From: Streptomyces sp. KL109B
GTDB lineage: Bacteria > Actinomycetota > Actinomycetes > Streptomycetales > Streptomycetaceae
NCBI RefSeq assembly: GCF_030766935.1
Contig: NZ_JASERL010000018.1
Coordinates: forward strand, 124,001 to 188,000
DNA: 64,000 nucleotides
Direction: 5' to 3'
Under the pieces are notes generated by a model, which saw only the letters and a program-made list of their open reading frames with translations, was not told where the DNA came from and searched no databases. Within the stretch, counting starts at the first letter, position 1. Every line of letters starts with the position of its first letter. Below are positions 16,119-24,048 of the stretch, piece after piece. A program made the position numbers and the translations under genes.

Positions 16119-16454
16119 ATGAGCATCGTGAAGATCAACGCCCTCACCGTTCCCGAAGAGCAGCGGGAAGTCCTCGAAAAGCGCTTCGGTTCGCGCGCCG
16201 GCACCGTCGAGAACTCCGACGGCTTCGAGTGGTTCGAGCTGCTGCGCCCGATCGAGGGCACCGACCAGTACCTCGTCTACACGCGCTGGCGCGACGAGGA
16301 GTCGTTCCAGGCCTGGATGGAGGGCCCCATGAAGGCGGCCCACCAGGGCACCCAGGGAACCCAGGGCGACGGCGAGCGTCCGAAGCCGGCCGCGAGCGGG
16401 TCCACGGTGTGGTCGTTCGAGGTCGTGCAGCAGGCCGCGCCGAAGAGCGCGTAG
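16119..16454 (+). CDS. MhuD-like heme-degrading ABM-domain monooxygenase
   Basis: The 111-residue protein has one antibiotic-biosynthesis-monooxygenase (ferredoxin-like) domain. The three residues that define M. tuberculosis MhuD are in identical positions: Asn7 (in VKINA), Trp66 (in FQAWMEGP) and His75 (in KAAHQG). The motifs EKRF, ENSDGF and LLRP are also shared with MhuD by recall. MhuD is a dimer that binds two stacked hemes and opens them to mycobilin, releasing iron without CO. The same non-canonical chemistry is therefore expected here. No iron box or heme importer is adjacent. The Gln/Thr-Gly repeat after His75 is an insertion relative to MhuD. Confidence 0.82.
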   Translation: MSIVKINALTVPEEQREVLEKRFGSRAGTVENSDGFEWFELLRPIEGTDQYLVYTRWRDEESFQAWMEGPMKAAHQGTQGTQGDGERPKPAASGSTVWSFEVVQQAAPKSA

Positions 16455-16495
16455 GTACAGGTACGTAGGTTCCCCGCTCAGATCCCTCAGGTCCC

Positions 16496-16915
16496 TCAGA
16501 TCCGCAGCAGCCGCTCCGCCGTCTCCCGGTAGTCGCGCAGCGCGAGGCGGAGCCGCTCGGTGTCCTCGGGCCCCTCGGTGGGGTCCTGCCAGGACGTACG
16601 CAGGGTGCGGCGGTGTCCCGCGAGGGTTTCGGTGAGGCGGGCCGCCAGGTCCTCCAGGACGTGGTCGGCCTCCTCGACGGCGGCGCGCGGCTCGTCGACG
16701 AAGCCGGTGAGCGCGTGCCGCAGCCGCTTTTCGAGCGCGGCGCGTTCATCCGCCGGAACGAGTTCGGTGCGCGCGGGTGCGGCCGTCGGGGGCGTCGGAG
16801 GCGTCGCGATCCCCTTGTCGACCCCGTCGGCCTCGGCCCGCTCGATCTCGGCCTGCTCGGTCTCGGCCCGCTCGATCTCGGCCCGCTCGATCTCGGCCCG
16901 CTCGGTCTCGGTCAT
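16496..16915 (-). CDS. Hypothetical protein with N-terminal Glu-Arg-Ala repeats
   Basis: The product has 139 residues from ATG 16915, which is 5 bp after the upstream stop and has AAGGGGAG nine bases upstream; a TTG at 16924 would have no spacing from that site. The N-terminus has repeated RAEIE units encoded by about 15-bp tandem DNA repeats. A Pro/Thr-rich linker follows, then a helical domain (LEKRLRHALTGFVDEPRAAV onward). The segment VEEADHVLEDLAARL resembles VAEADMLLAELAHER in the upstream partner, so the two may have arisen by duplication. Function unknown. It forms an operon with the next entry. Confidence 0.7.
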   Translation of the reverse strand: MTETERAEIERAEIERAETEQAEIERAEADGVDKGIATPPTPPTAAPARTELVPADERAALEKRLRHALTGFVDEPRAAVEEADHVLEDLAARLTETLAGHRRTLRTSWQDPTEGPEDTERLRLALRDYRETAERLLRI

Positions 16916-16920
16916 GGCCG

Positions 16921-17559
16921 TCAACTCCCCTTCGCCAGGCGCCCCTTGAAGACGCCGTGCCGCTGGTGGTGGTGCGTGGGCGAGGTGCCGCGGGGTGCGG
17001 CGCGGTCCGGGCCGACGAGCTCGTCGAAGAGGGGGCGCGCCTCGACCATCGCCTCGCGCAGCTCCTCCGTACCCGCGTGGCTCTCCTCGGCCCGTCCGGC
17101 GCGGGCGTGCGCGGCGCGGTGCACGCGCCGGTAGCCGTGCACGTGCGATCCGTGGTGGACGGAGAGCGCGTCGAGCTGCTCCTCGTAGTGGCCGCCGTCC
17201 GGGAAGCCGCGCTCGTGCGCCAGCTCGGCGAGGAGCATGTCGGCCTCGGCGACGGCGACGTCGGGGGACTCGACGAACCGTTCCTGGGCGTCGGCCCAGC
17301 GCGTCAGATAGCGCTCGCGGGCGACCGGGTCCAGGGGCCGCTCACGCAGCGCGCCGTGCCGCTTCACGCGGTCGGCCAGCTCCCGTTCGGCGGCCTTCGT
17401 GTCGCCGTCGTGCCGCGTCACGGCCCGCTCGTACTCGGGCCCGAACCGGCGCTTCAGGCCGCGTCCGCCGCTGGGCGCGGTGCGCGCGGCGAAGAGGCCC
17501 GCCGCGCCGACGACCACGACCCCCACCACGATCAGAGCGATGATCACGCCTGTGGACAT
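16921..17559 (-). CDS. Single-pass membrane protein of unknown function
   Basis: The 212-residue protein has an N-terminal membrane helix (residues 4-25, GVIIALIVVGVVVVGAAGLF) followed by a basic, soluble helical domain with GLKRRFGPEYERAVTRHDG and ELADRVKRH, and a His-rich C-terminus (GTSPTHHHQRHG). The GLKRRFGPEYER stretch is recurrent in actinobacterial hypothetical membrane proteins, but I know no function. It is the first gene of a two-gene operon with the Glu-rich protein. Confidence 0.75.
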   Translation of the reverse strand: MSTGVIIALIVVGVVVVGAAGLFAARTAPSGGRGLKRRFGPEYERAVTRHDGDTKAAERELADRVKRHGALRERPLDPVARERYLTRWADAQERFVESPDVAVAEADMLLAELAHERGFPDGGHYEEQLDALSVHHGSHVHGYRRVHRAAHARAGRAEESHAGTEELREAMVEARPLFDELVGPDRAAPRGTSPTHHHQRHGVFKGRLAKGS

Positions 17560-17685
17560 GACTGCCTTCCCTCAACTGTGGCTGTTGCGGGCCGGGTTGC
17601 CCGGCCGGGCGGGCTGAAACAGACCGGTACCGGCCACGGCGAATTCCGCTTGCGTCCACACACCCCACCGGCCCCACCATGTCCC

Positions 17686-18258
17686 ATGAACACCACCACG
17701 TGGACCGTCTCCCCCGAGCCGTACGACTCCCCCGCCGCGGCCGAACTCTGGCGCGCGTACTACACGGAGATGAGCGACCGCTGGTATCTGCTGCACGAGG
17801 GGCACGCCACGGACCCGGCCGAGCTGGAGCGGGAGATCGCCGCCGAGTCGGGGAGCGAACTGACGCCGCCACACGGCCGGTTGATGCTCGGCCGGTACGC
17901 GGGTGAGCCCGCGGGGACGGCGGGCGTACGGATGGTGGACGCGGTCACGGCCGAGCTCACGCGGGTCTACGTACGCGAGGAGCTGCGCGGCACGGGCGGC
18001 GCCGCGCTCCTCGTGTCCGCCGCCGAGGACGCGGCCCGCGCGCTCGGCGCCACCGCCGTCCGCCTCGACACTCGCGGTGACCTGGTGGAGGCGCGCGCCC
18101 TGTACGCACGGCTCGGCTACGTGGAGACGGCGCCGCACAACGCCGACACGTACGCCGAGCACTGGTTCAGGAAGCCGTTGACGCCCCGGACGCCGCAGGC
18201 GCCGCCGCGGCCCCCGCGTGCGGCCGCTCCGCGTCGGAGCCGCACATCTCAGTGTTGA
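17686..18258 (+). CDS. GNAT-family N-acetyltransferase with a read-through tail
   Basis: The 190-residue protein has a standard GNAT fold. Acetyl-CoA-binding motif A is LTRVYVREELRGTGGAALLV, in which R-G-T-G-G contacts the pyrophosphate. It is followed by the Tyr motif LYARLGYVE. The recognisable domain ends at about residue 165 (EHWFRKPL). The remaining 25 residues are Pro/Arg-rich and encoded by the antisense of the convergent transporter gene, which it overlaps by 92 bp. The ancestral stop was probably lost. Substrate unknown. Confidence 0.85.
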   Translation: MNTTTWTVSPEPYDSPAAAELWRAYYTEMSDRWYLLHEGHATDPAELEREIAAESGSELTPPHGRLMLGRYAGEPAGTAGVRMVDAVTAELTRVYVREELRGTGGAALLVSAAEDAARALGATAVRLDTRGDLVEARALYARLGYVETAPHNADTYAEHWFRKPLTPRTPQAPPRPPRAAAPRRSRTSQC

Positions 18259-20257
18259 GGTCGGTGACGAGCTGGACGAGGTCGCGGGAGCGGTCGGGGC
18301 CCCACCAGTCGCCGAGCAGTTCGGCGAGGGACTCCTCGCGGGCCTGCGCGAGGCGTTCCGCGACGACGCGGCCCTCGTCGGTGAGGACGAGATCGGGGCC
18401 CTCCCGCACGGCGAGGCGCCGCCCCTCGACCTGCCGCGCCGCGTCGAGGATCACCGGCAGCGGGATCGCGGTGTACTCGGCGAGCACACCGGGCTCCGCC
18501 CACCCGTTGCGGTGGGTGCGCAGCACCAGCCAACTCGCCGCGGGCAGCAGGTCGTAGCCCGCCCGCTCGGTGATCTTCTCGTACACCGCGCGCCGCCCCT
18601 CACGGCTGCCGAGCGTCGAAAGGGCGCGCGCCGCCTCGTCGTACGAGGAGCGCTCGACGGGGTTGCTGGCGAGCGTCTCGGTCACGTCGGGCGCGGTGAC
18701 GGAGCCGCGCAGCGGGTCCTCGTGCAGCAGCAGGGCGAGCGCGAAGGCGAGCAGCGTGATCGGGACCGCGTACAGGAAGACGTCCGTGATGGACGTGGAG
18801 TAGGCGTGGATGACGGGCGCCTGCACGTTCGCCGGGAGCTCGGCGATGCCGCGCGGGTCGGCGCCGAGCGAGTCGGGGGTGACGCCCGGCGGCAGCTGCT
18901 GTCCGGCGAGGGCGTCGCCGAGCCTGCTGCCGAGCTGGTTCGCGAAGATCGTGCCGAAGATCGCGACACCGAACGAGGCACCGATGGAACGGAAGAACGT
19001 CGCACCGGAGGTGGCCACGCCCAGGTCCTCGTACGGGACGGCGTTCTGCACGATCAGCACAAGGACCTGCATGACGAGGCCGAGCCCCGCGCCGAAGACG
19101 AAGAAGTACAGGCTCATCACGCCGGTGGCCGTGTGCTCGTCCATGTTGTGCAGGAGCAGCAGCCCGATCATGGTGATGGCGGTGCCGGCGACCGGGAACA
19201 TCTTCCAGCGCCCGGTGCGGCTGACGACCTGCCCGGACACGGTGGTCGACAGCAGGATGCCGAAGACCATCGGCAGCATGTGCACACCCGACATGGTCGG
19301 TGTGACGCCCTGTACGACCTGGAGGAACGTCGGCAGGTAGGTCATCGCGCCGAACATCGCGAAGCCGATGACGAAGCTGATGATCGCCGACAGCGTGAAC
19401 GTCCGGACCCGGAACAGATGCATCGGCAGCACCGGCTCCACGGCCCTGAACTCCACGAACACAAAAGCCACTCCGAGTACGAAGCCCAGGACCGCGAGCC
19501 CGATGATCTGCGGCGAGCCCCAGGCCCACGTGGTGCCGCCGAGCGAGGCGACCAGGACGAGACACGTGGCGACGGACGCGACGAGGAACGTGCCGAGATA
19601 GTCGATGCGGTGCTTGGTCGAGCGCACCGGAATGTGCAACGCCGCGGCGATCACGAGGAGAGCCACGACGCCGATCGGCAGATTGACGTAGAAGACCCAG
19701 CGCCAGCTCAGATGCTCCGTGAAGAGCCCGCCGAGCAGCGGCCCGAGCACACTCGTCGCCCCGAAGACGGCACCGAAAAGACCCTGGTACTTCCCTCGCT
19801 CACGCGGCGAGACGATGTCGCCGACGATCGCCATCGACAGCACCATCAACCCGCCGCCGCCGAGCCCCTGCAGCGCACGGAACCCGATCAACTGCCCCAT
19901 GTTCTGCGAGAGTCCGCACAGCGCCGAACCCACCAGGAAGATCAGGATGGCGAGTTGGAAGAGCTTCTTGCGCCCGTACTGGTCGCCGAGCTTGCCCCAC
20001 AGCGGGGTCGCGGCCGTCGCGGCGAGCATGTACGCGGTGACGACCCACGACAGGTGCTCCAGGCCGCCGAGGTCGCTGACGATGGTCGGCAGGGCCGTCG
20101 AGACGATCGTCTGGTCGAGCGAGGCGAGCAGCATGCCGAGCAGCAGCGCGCCGATCGAGACGAGCACGCCGCCCGACTTGGCGTTCTCCTTGGGCGCGGT
20201 GGGCGCCGCGCGACCGCTGTCTCCCGGCCCTACGGCCTCGATGTCCTCGCTGCTCAT
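18167..20257 (-). CDS. DHA2 (EmrB/QacA) drug exporter with C-terminal winged-helix domain
   Basis: The 696-residue protein has 14 predicted membrane helices of the DHA2 MFS type: LDQTIVSTALPTIVSDLGG in helix 1 (motif D1), GKLGDQYGRKK (motif A), and GPLLGGLFTEHLSWRWVFYVNLP (motif C). After the last helix, about 170 residues form a soluble domain with MarR-like character, including LSTLGSREGRRAVYEKI and VREGPDLVLTDEGRVVAERL. This resembles a winged-helix DNA- or ligand-binding module. The start is set at ATG 20257, with GGAGG five bases upstream; an upstream ATG at 20350 would add 31 residues with a poorer site. Proton-driven multidrug export is the family function. Confidence 0.87.
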   Translation of the reverse strand: MSSEDIEAVGPGDSGRAAPTAPKENAKSGGVLVSIGALLLGMLLASLDQTIVSTALPTIVSDLGGLEHLSWVVTAYMLAATAATPLWGKLGDQYGRKKLFQLAILIFLVGSALCGLSQNMGQLIGFRALQGLGGGGLMVLSMAIVGDIVSPRERGKYQGLFGAVFGATSVLGPLLGGLFTEHLSWRWVFYVNLPIGVVALLVIAAALHIPVRSTKHRIDYLGTFLVASVATCLVLVASLGGTTWAWGSPQIIGLAVLGFVLGVAFVFVEFRAVEPVLPMHLFRVRTFTLSAIISFVIGFAMFGAMTYLPTFLQVVQGVTPTMSGVHMLPMVFGILLSTTVSGQVVSRTGRWKMFPVAGTAITMIGLLLLHNMDEHTATGVMSLYFFVFGAGLGLVMQVLVLIVQNAVPYEDLGVATSGATFFRSIGASFGVAIFGTIFANQLGSRLGDALAGQQLPPGVTPDSLGADPRGIAELPANVQAPVIHAYSTSITDVFLYAVPITLLAFALALLLHEDPLRGSVTAPDVTETLASNPVERSSYDEAARALSTLGSREGRRAVYEKITERAGYDLLPAASWLVLRTHRNGWAEPGVLAEYTAIPLPVILDAARQVEGRRLAVREGPDLVLTDEGRVVAERLAQAREESLAELLGDWWGPDRSRDLVQLVTDLNTEMCGSDAERPHAGAAAAPAASGASTAS

Positions 20258-20513
20258 GGCCACCTCCGAAGCCACCCCGGCGCGGACGGCGCCGGGTGCT
20301 TGGTACTTCCCATCCTGGTAGGTGTGACCAGGTTTGGCCTGTTGAGTCATGCGGCACCGGATGTTTTTCCCGGCCGCGCCCGGTCACGGTGCGCACACGG
20401 GTGCTGACGAGCGTTTATGGGAGCCGCGCTGCGGCCGGGCCCCGCGGGTCTGCATAATGCGTCTGCGGCGCGCCGGCGGGGGGCCGGAGCCGCTCGGAGG
20501 GGGTTTTCCAGCA

Positions 20514-21356
20514 GTGAGCGACGATCGTCGTACGTGTCCGCAGTGCGGGGCCGATGAGGCTCCCGACGGCGCGCTGTCCTGCGCCTGCGAGCCGGAAGAG
20601 GCGGAAGAGGCGGAAGAGGCGGAGGCCTTTGCCCCGCTGCGGGTCCGCCCCTACGTCTCCCTCTCGGAACCGTCCCAGCCGGCCCCGCCGCGGGCCGCCG
20701 ACCCGTACGCGTATCCGCCGCCGCCCCGCCTCACCGCGCAGGAGGCCGACGACGGCGCGGGCCCGGCCCCGGACAAGCCGTCCCGAGGGGGCCGCATCCT
20801 GCTGCTCGCGGCGGTCACGGGCGTACTGAGCGTGGCGACCCTCGTGACGGTCCTGATCTCGTCCCCGGGCGACGACGACGCCTCGGCCTCGGACAACACG
20901 GCCGCCACGGCGACGGCCCTGACCCCCGCCCCGCCGAGTCCCACCCGCTCGGTCTCCCCCTCGTCGACGAAACACTCCCCGTCCCCCACCCCCACACCCA
21001 CACCCACCCCGTCCCGCACGGCCTCGGTGTCCCCCACCCCGACGCACACCAAGCCCAGCACCAAACCCCAGAAGCGCGAACCGTCCCGCCCCCCGTCGTC
21101 CCCCACCCGCTCGGCGTCCTCCACCCCCACGCCCCCGCCGACCCTGCGCAGGGGCGACCGCGGCCACGAGGTCACCGAACTCCAGTACCGCCTCAAGCGC
21201 CTCAGCATCTACGCGGGCGACACCAACGGCCACTTCAACAGCCCCACCGAAACCGCGGTCAGCACCTACCAGATGTCCCGCGGCATCCAAGACGACAAAC
21301 GCGGCGAATACGGCCCCGCGACCCGCACAGCCCTGGAACGAGAGACGGGAAACTAA
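20514..21356 (+). CDS. Membrane protein with zinc-ribbon-like N-terminus and peptidoglycan-binding domain
   Basis: The product has 280 residues from GTG 20514, with GGAGGGGG ten bases upstream. The N-terminus has two Cys pairs (CPQCGADE ... CAC) resembling a cytoplasmic zinc ribbon. One membrane helix is at about residues 88-110. Then comes a long Ser/Thr/Pro-rich extracellular stalk, and a C-terminal PG_binding_1 domain: LRRGDRGHEVTELQYRLKRL, followed by GHFNSPTETAVSTYQ. It likely senses or tethers to the cell wall. Glu-rich repeats EEAEEAEEAE in the cytoplasmic part come from a 9-bp DNA repeat. A CATAAT hexamer at 20453 may be its -10 box. Confidence 0.82.
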   Translation: MSDDRRTCPQCGADEAPDGALSCACEPEEAEEAEEAEAFAPLRVRPYVSLSEPSQPAPPRAADPYAYPPPPRLTAQEADDGAGPAPDKPSRGGRILLLAAVTGVLSVATLVTVLISSPGDDDASASDNTAATATALTPAPPSPTRSVSPSSTKHSPSPTPTPTPTPSRTASVSPTPTHTKPSTKPQKREPSRPPSSPTRSASSTPTPPPTLRRGDRGHEVTELQYRLKRLSIYAGDTNGHFNSPTETAVSTYQMSRGIQDDKRGEYGPATRTALERETGN

Positions 21357-21378
21357 CGACTCCCGCAAGACGGGTAGC

Positions 21379-21412
21379 CAAAGGGGCGCGGGGAACTGCG
21401 CGCCCAGCCACG
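21379..21412. repeat. Dispersed Streptomyces intergenic repeat (second type)
   Basis: AAGGGGCGCGGGGAACTGCG followed by CGCCCAGCCACG. I recognise this string as a very common intergenic element of Streptomyces chromosomes. It lies between convergent genes, where it may aid termination. Confidence 0.75.
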
Positions 21413-21465
21413 CAAGACCGAAACCCGCCCCCTACGCAAACCCCTGTGGCCAGGGGCAACAACCC

Positions 21466-22125
21466 TCACCCCACATACAGCGCAACCCCACCCCCACCAA
21501 GAACCTCAACCCGTACCGCCGAAAGATCCGCCACACACACAGTCGCCCCGTGCCCATGGGCCCTGGGCCCAACCCCCACAACCCGCATCCCCGCGGAGCA
21601 CCCCGCCGCGATTCCCGCCCCCGAGTCCTCGAACACCACGCAATCCGCCGGATCAACTCCCAACTCCGCGGCCCCCTTCAAGAACCCCTCAGGATCCGGC
21701 TTGCTCGCCCCCACGTTCTCCGCCGTCACCCGCACCGCCGGATACTCCAACCCCGCCGCCCCCATCCGCGCCTTGGACAGCGCGAGGTCGGCCGAGGTCA
21801 CCAGCGCATGCGCGACCCCACCCTCGACGATCGCCTCAAGGAACCGCCCGGCGCCGGGCACGGCGACGACCCCCTCCACATCGACCGTCTCCTCGGCGAG
21901 CATCCGCGCGTTGTCCGCGTAGTTCTCTGCCATCGGCCGCTCGGGCAACAGCTCGGCAAGCGTGGCGTGCGCCTGGCGGCCGTGCGCGACGGCGAGGACC
22001 TCCTCGGCGTCGAATCCGTGCTCGGCGGCCCAGCGCCGCCAGATCCGCTCGACGACGGCATCGGAGTTGACGAGCGTGCCGTCCATGTCGAGGAGGAGTG
22101 CGCGCGCCTTGAGAACAGTGGCCAT
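21466..22125 (-). CDS. HAD-superfamily sugar phosphatase
   Basis: The 219-residue protein starts at ATG 22125 with GGAG seven bases upstream. Motif I is LLLDMDGTLVNSD (nucleophile and acid Asp residues), motif II is ALVTSADLALSKARM, motif III is the Lys of VGASKPDPEGFL, and motif IV is CVVFEDSGAGIAAG. The helical cap after motif I is of the beta-phosphoglucomutase/deoxyglucose-6-phosphatase type. It hydrolyses a small phosphate ester, probably a sugar phosphate. A longer open frame upstream has no ribosome binding site. Confidence 0.9.
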   Translation of the reverse strand: MATVLKARALLLDMDGTLVNSDAVVERIWRRWAAEHGFDAEEVLAVAHGRQAHATLAELLPERPMAENYADNARMLAEETVDVEGVVAVPGAGRFLEAIVEGGVAHALVTSADLALSKARMGAAGLEYPAVRVTAENVGASKPDPEGFLKGAAELGVDPADCVVFEDSGAGIAAGCSAGMRVVGVGPRAHGHGATVCVADLSAVRVEVLGGGGVALYVG

Positions 22126-22292
22126 CGGTGGACTCCAGACCTGCGGAGACGAGGCGAGAACGAGAAAGGAAGAAACAAGGCGGCCCCGCCCGCTGGTCAG
22201 GGTTGAACGGGCGGGCGCCACTTTGTTCCTCCACGATACAAAAACTCACCCGCAGATCGCCACCCGCCCCCCACCTACCCCTCAGCCACCCC

Positions 22293-23039
22293 TCAGCGGG
22301 TCGTCGCCGGCGACGACGGAAACGTCTTCGTATACGGATTCGGCAGCCCCGGCGGCGCGACCAACGCCACCTGCGGCACCCCCGGCTGCGGCGCGGGCGG
22401 CGTCATCTGCCCCTTCGGAACCTTCGGCGGCCCGGTCTGCTCGGCGAGCGCCTGATCCATATTGACCAGGCCGGTCTTCTCCAGCACCTCCATGTGGTCC
22501 CGCACGACGTCATTGGCCTCGTTCGCGAGCCGCCGTATCTCGGTGTTCTGCGTGGTGGCCCGAACAGCGCTGACGGCGGGGAAGATCTGCCCGTGCGTCA
22601 CCCGCATGATGTTCGAGGCCGTGGAGTCGAACTCGGTGCCGCGCTTGGACTGCACGGTCGCCACGAACTGCTGTTGCTGCGGGGTGGGTTGGTTGGGCAG
22701 GGCGATGTCCATCTCCTGCGAGATCCTGCGGCAGCTCGCGTCGAGCAGCGCGTGCCCGACGATCAGATGCCGCCCGGCCTCCTTCACCTCCGGCCTCGTC
22801 CCCCGCTTCAACACCTCCTGGCCCAGCGGGAATTCCCAGAGCCCCGCCGACCTGACCTTGACCACGAAGTCCCGGTCGGCCTCGGTGAGCGGGCCCCAGC
22901 GGGTGTTGGCGACGACGCGCGTCTGCGCGGTGGACGTCGACTCCACGCCGAGCAGGGCCGGATAGGCCAGCGCCGAGACGGTCACGGCCAACGAGCCGAC
23001 CACGAAGAGGTTTCCGGCCGTGGAACGCGAGAGCCGCAT
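22293..23039 (-). CDS. DUF4142 secreted/anchored protein
   Basis: The 248-residue protein starts at ATG 23039 after GGAGGCACC. It has an N-terminal signal anchor (STAGNLFVVGSLAVTVSALAY region). The soluble domain begins LTEADRDFVVKVRSAGLWEF, continues with GQEVLKRGTRPEVKEAGRHL and ends its helical part at HMEVLEKTGLVN. This is the four-helix DUF4142 domain, related to ferritin-like folds but with no obvious metal-ligand set. The C-terminus is Pro-rich. Biochemical role unknown. Confidence 0.85.
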   Translation of the reverse strand: MRLSRSTAGNLFVVGSLAVTVSALAYPALLGVESTSTAQTRVVANTRWGPLTEADRDFVVKVRSAGLWEFPLGQEVLKRGTRPEVKEAGRHLIVGHALLDASCRRISQEMDIALPNQPTPQQQQFVATVQSKRGTEFDSTASNIMRVTHGQIFPAVSAVRATTQNTEIRRLANEANDVVRDHMEVLEKTGLVNMDQALAEQTGPPKVPKGQMTPPAPQPGVPQVALVAPPGLPNPYTKTFPSSPATTR

Positions 23040-23273
23040 GGTGCCTCCAGTCATCAACGGGCATCAACGAGGGATACCGGAGAGTACGGACGCGAGACCC
23101 GCACCGATCAGCGCTCCGCCAAAAATCTCGGCGTTCTTCTACGCGCCCTCTTCCCACCAACTCCCGTTTCGCCCGGCCCACTTGTGGGCCACCCCCAAGC
23201 CCGCCACCATATTGACGCGCCCCTGCCACACGGCACGTGCCTCGTAACTCCACCCCACCTCAAGGGAGTTCAC

Positions 23274-23945
23274 ATGCGCCCCACCGCACCCTCGCACCGC
23301 ATACGCCCGGTCTACGCGCGTCGAGCCTGGGTCGCCGCGGCCGCCGCCGGCGCCACCGCCGTCGGCCTGCTGCTCACCACCCCGTCCGCCCAGGCGTCCC
23401 CACCCACCCCCATCAGCGCCTCCACCGCCCGCACGTACCTCTCCGAGCTGACGGAGAAGGCGGAGGGCTCGTCCGACGGCTACAGCCGCGAGAAGTTCCC
23501 GCACTGGATCACCCAGTCCGGGGCGTGCAACACCCGCGAGGAAGTCCTCAAGCGCGACGGCAAGGACGTCGAGACGGACTCCAACTGCGCGGCGACGTCC
23601 GGCAGTTGGTACTCGGAGTACGACGGCGAGACCTGGACGGCGTCCGCCGACGTCGACATCGACCACATCGTCCCGCTGTCCGAGGCGTGGAAGTCGGGCG
23701 CGAGCTCCTGGACCAACGACGAGCGCCAGGGCTTCGCCAACGACCTCACCCGCCCGCAGCTCATCGCGGTCACCGACAACGTCAACCAGTCCAAGGGCGA
23801 CCAGGACCCGGCCGAGTGGATGCCCTCGCGCTCCGCGTACACCTGCACGTACCTGCGGATGTGGGTCCAGGTGAAGCACCACTACGACCTCAGCGTCGAC
23901 CCGGCGGAGAAGTCGGCGATCCAGTCGGGGCTCAGCGGCTGCTGA
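23274..23945 (+). CDS. Secreted HNH-family nuclease (DUF1524/GmrSD-like)
   Basis: The 223-residue protein has a signal peptide (cleavage near AQA-S, residue 41). The nuclease core is VDIDHIVPLSEAWKSG, where His131 is the general base of the HNH motif, followed downstream by ITDNVNQSKGDQDPAEW-type residues (VTDNVNQSKGD), the Asn and metal-binding part. Cys85 and Cys105, and a C-terminal Cys pair region, probably form disulfides outside the cell. It likely degrades extracellular DNA for nutrition or during development. GGGAG precedes the ATG. Confidence 0.88.
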   Translation: MRPTAPSHRIRPVYARRAWVAAAAAGATAVGLLLTTPSAQASPPTPISASTARTYLSELTEKAEGSSDGYSREKFPHWITQSGACNTREEVLKRDGKDVETDSNCAATSGSWYSEYDGETWTASADVDIDHIVPLSEAWKSGASSWTNDERQGFANDLTRPQLIAVTDNVNQSKGDQDPAEWMPSRSAYTCTYLRMWVQVKHHYDLSVDPAEKSAIQSGLSGC

Positions 23946-24048
23946 ATCCCGGGCCTGCCGAATCCGCTCGCCGGAACCGTCCCGCCCACCTCCGACGTTC
24001 CGTACCGTACGGGGCCGGAACGTCGGGGACACGAGCGGAGGCGATCAC

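Noticed and set aside
18218..20407. A 729-codon plus-strand frame across the DHA2 exporter
   Set aside because: Shadow frame; the translation is Arg/Asp/Glu-rich without domains, and the exporter on the other strand is clear.
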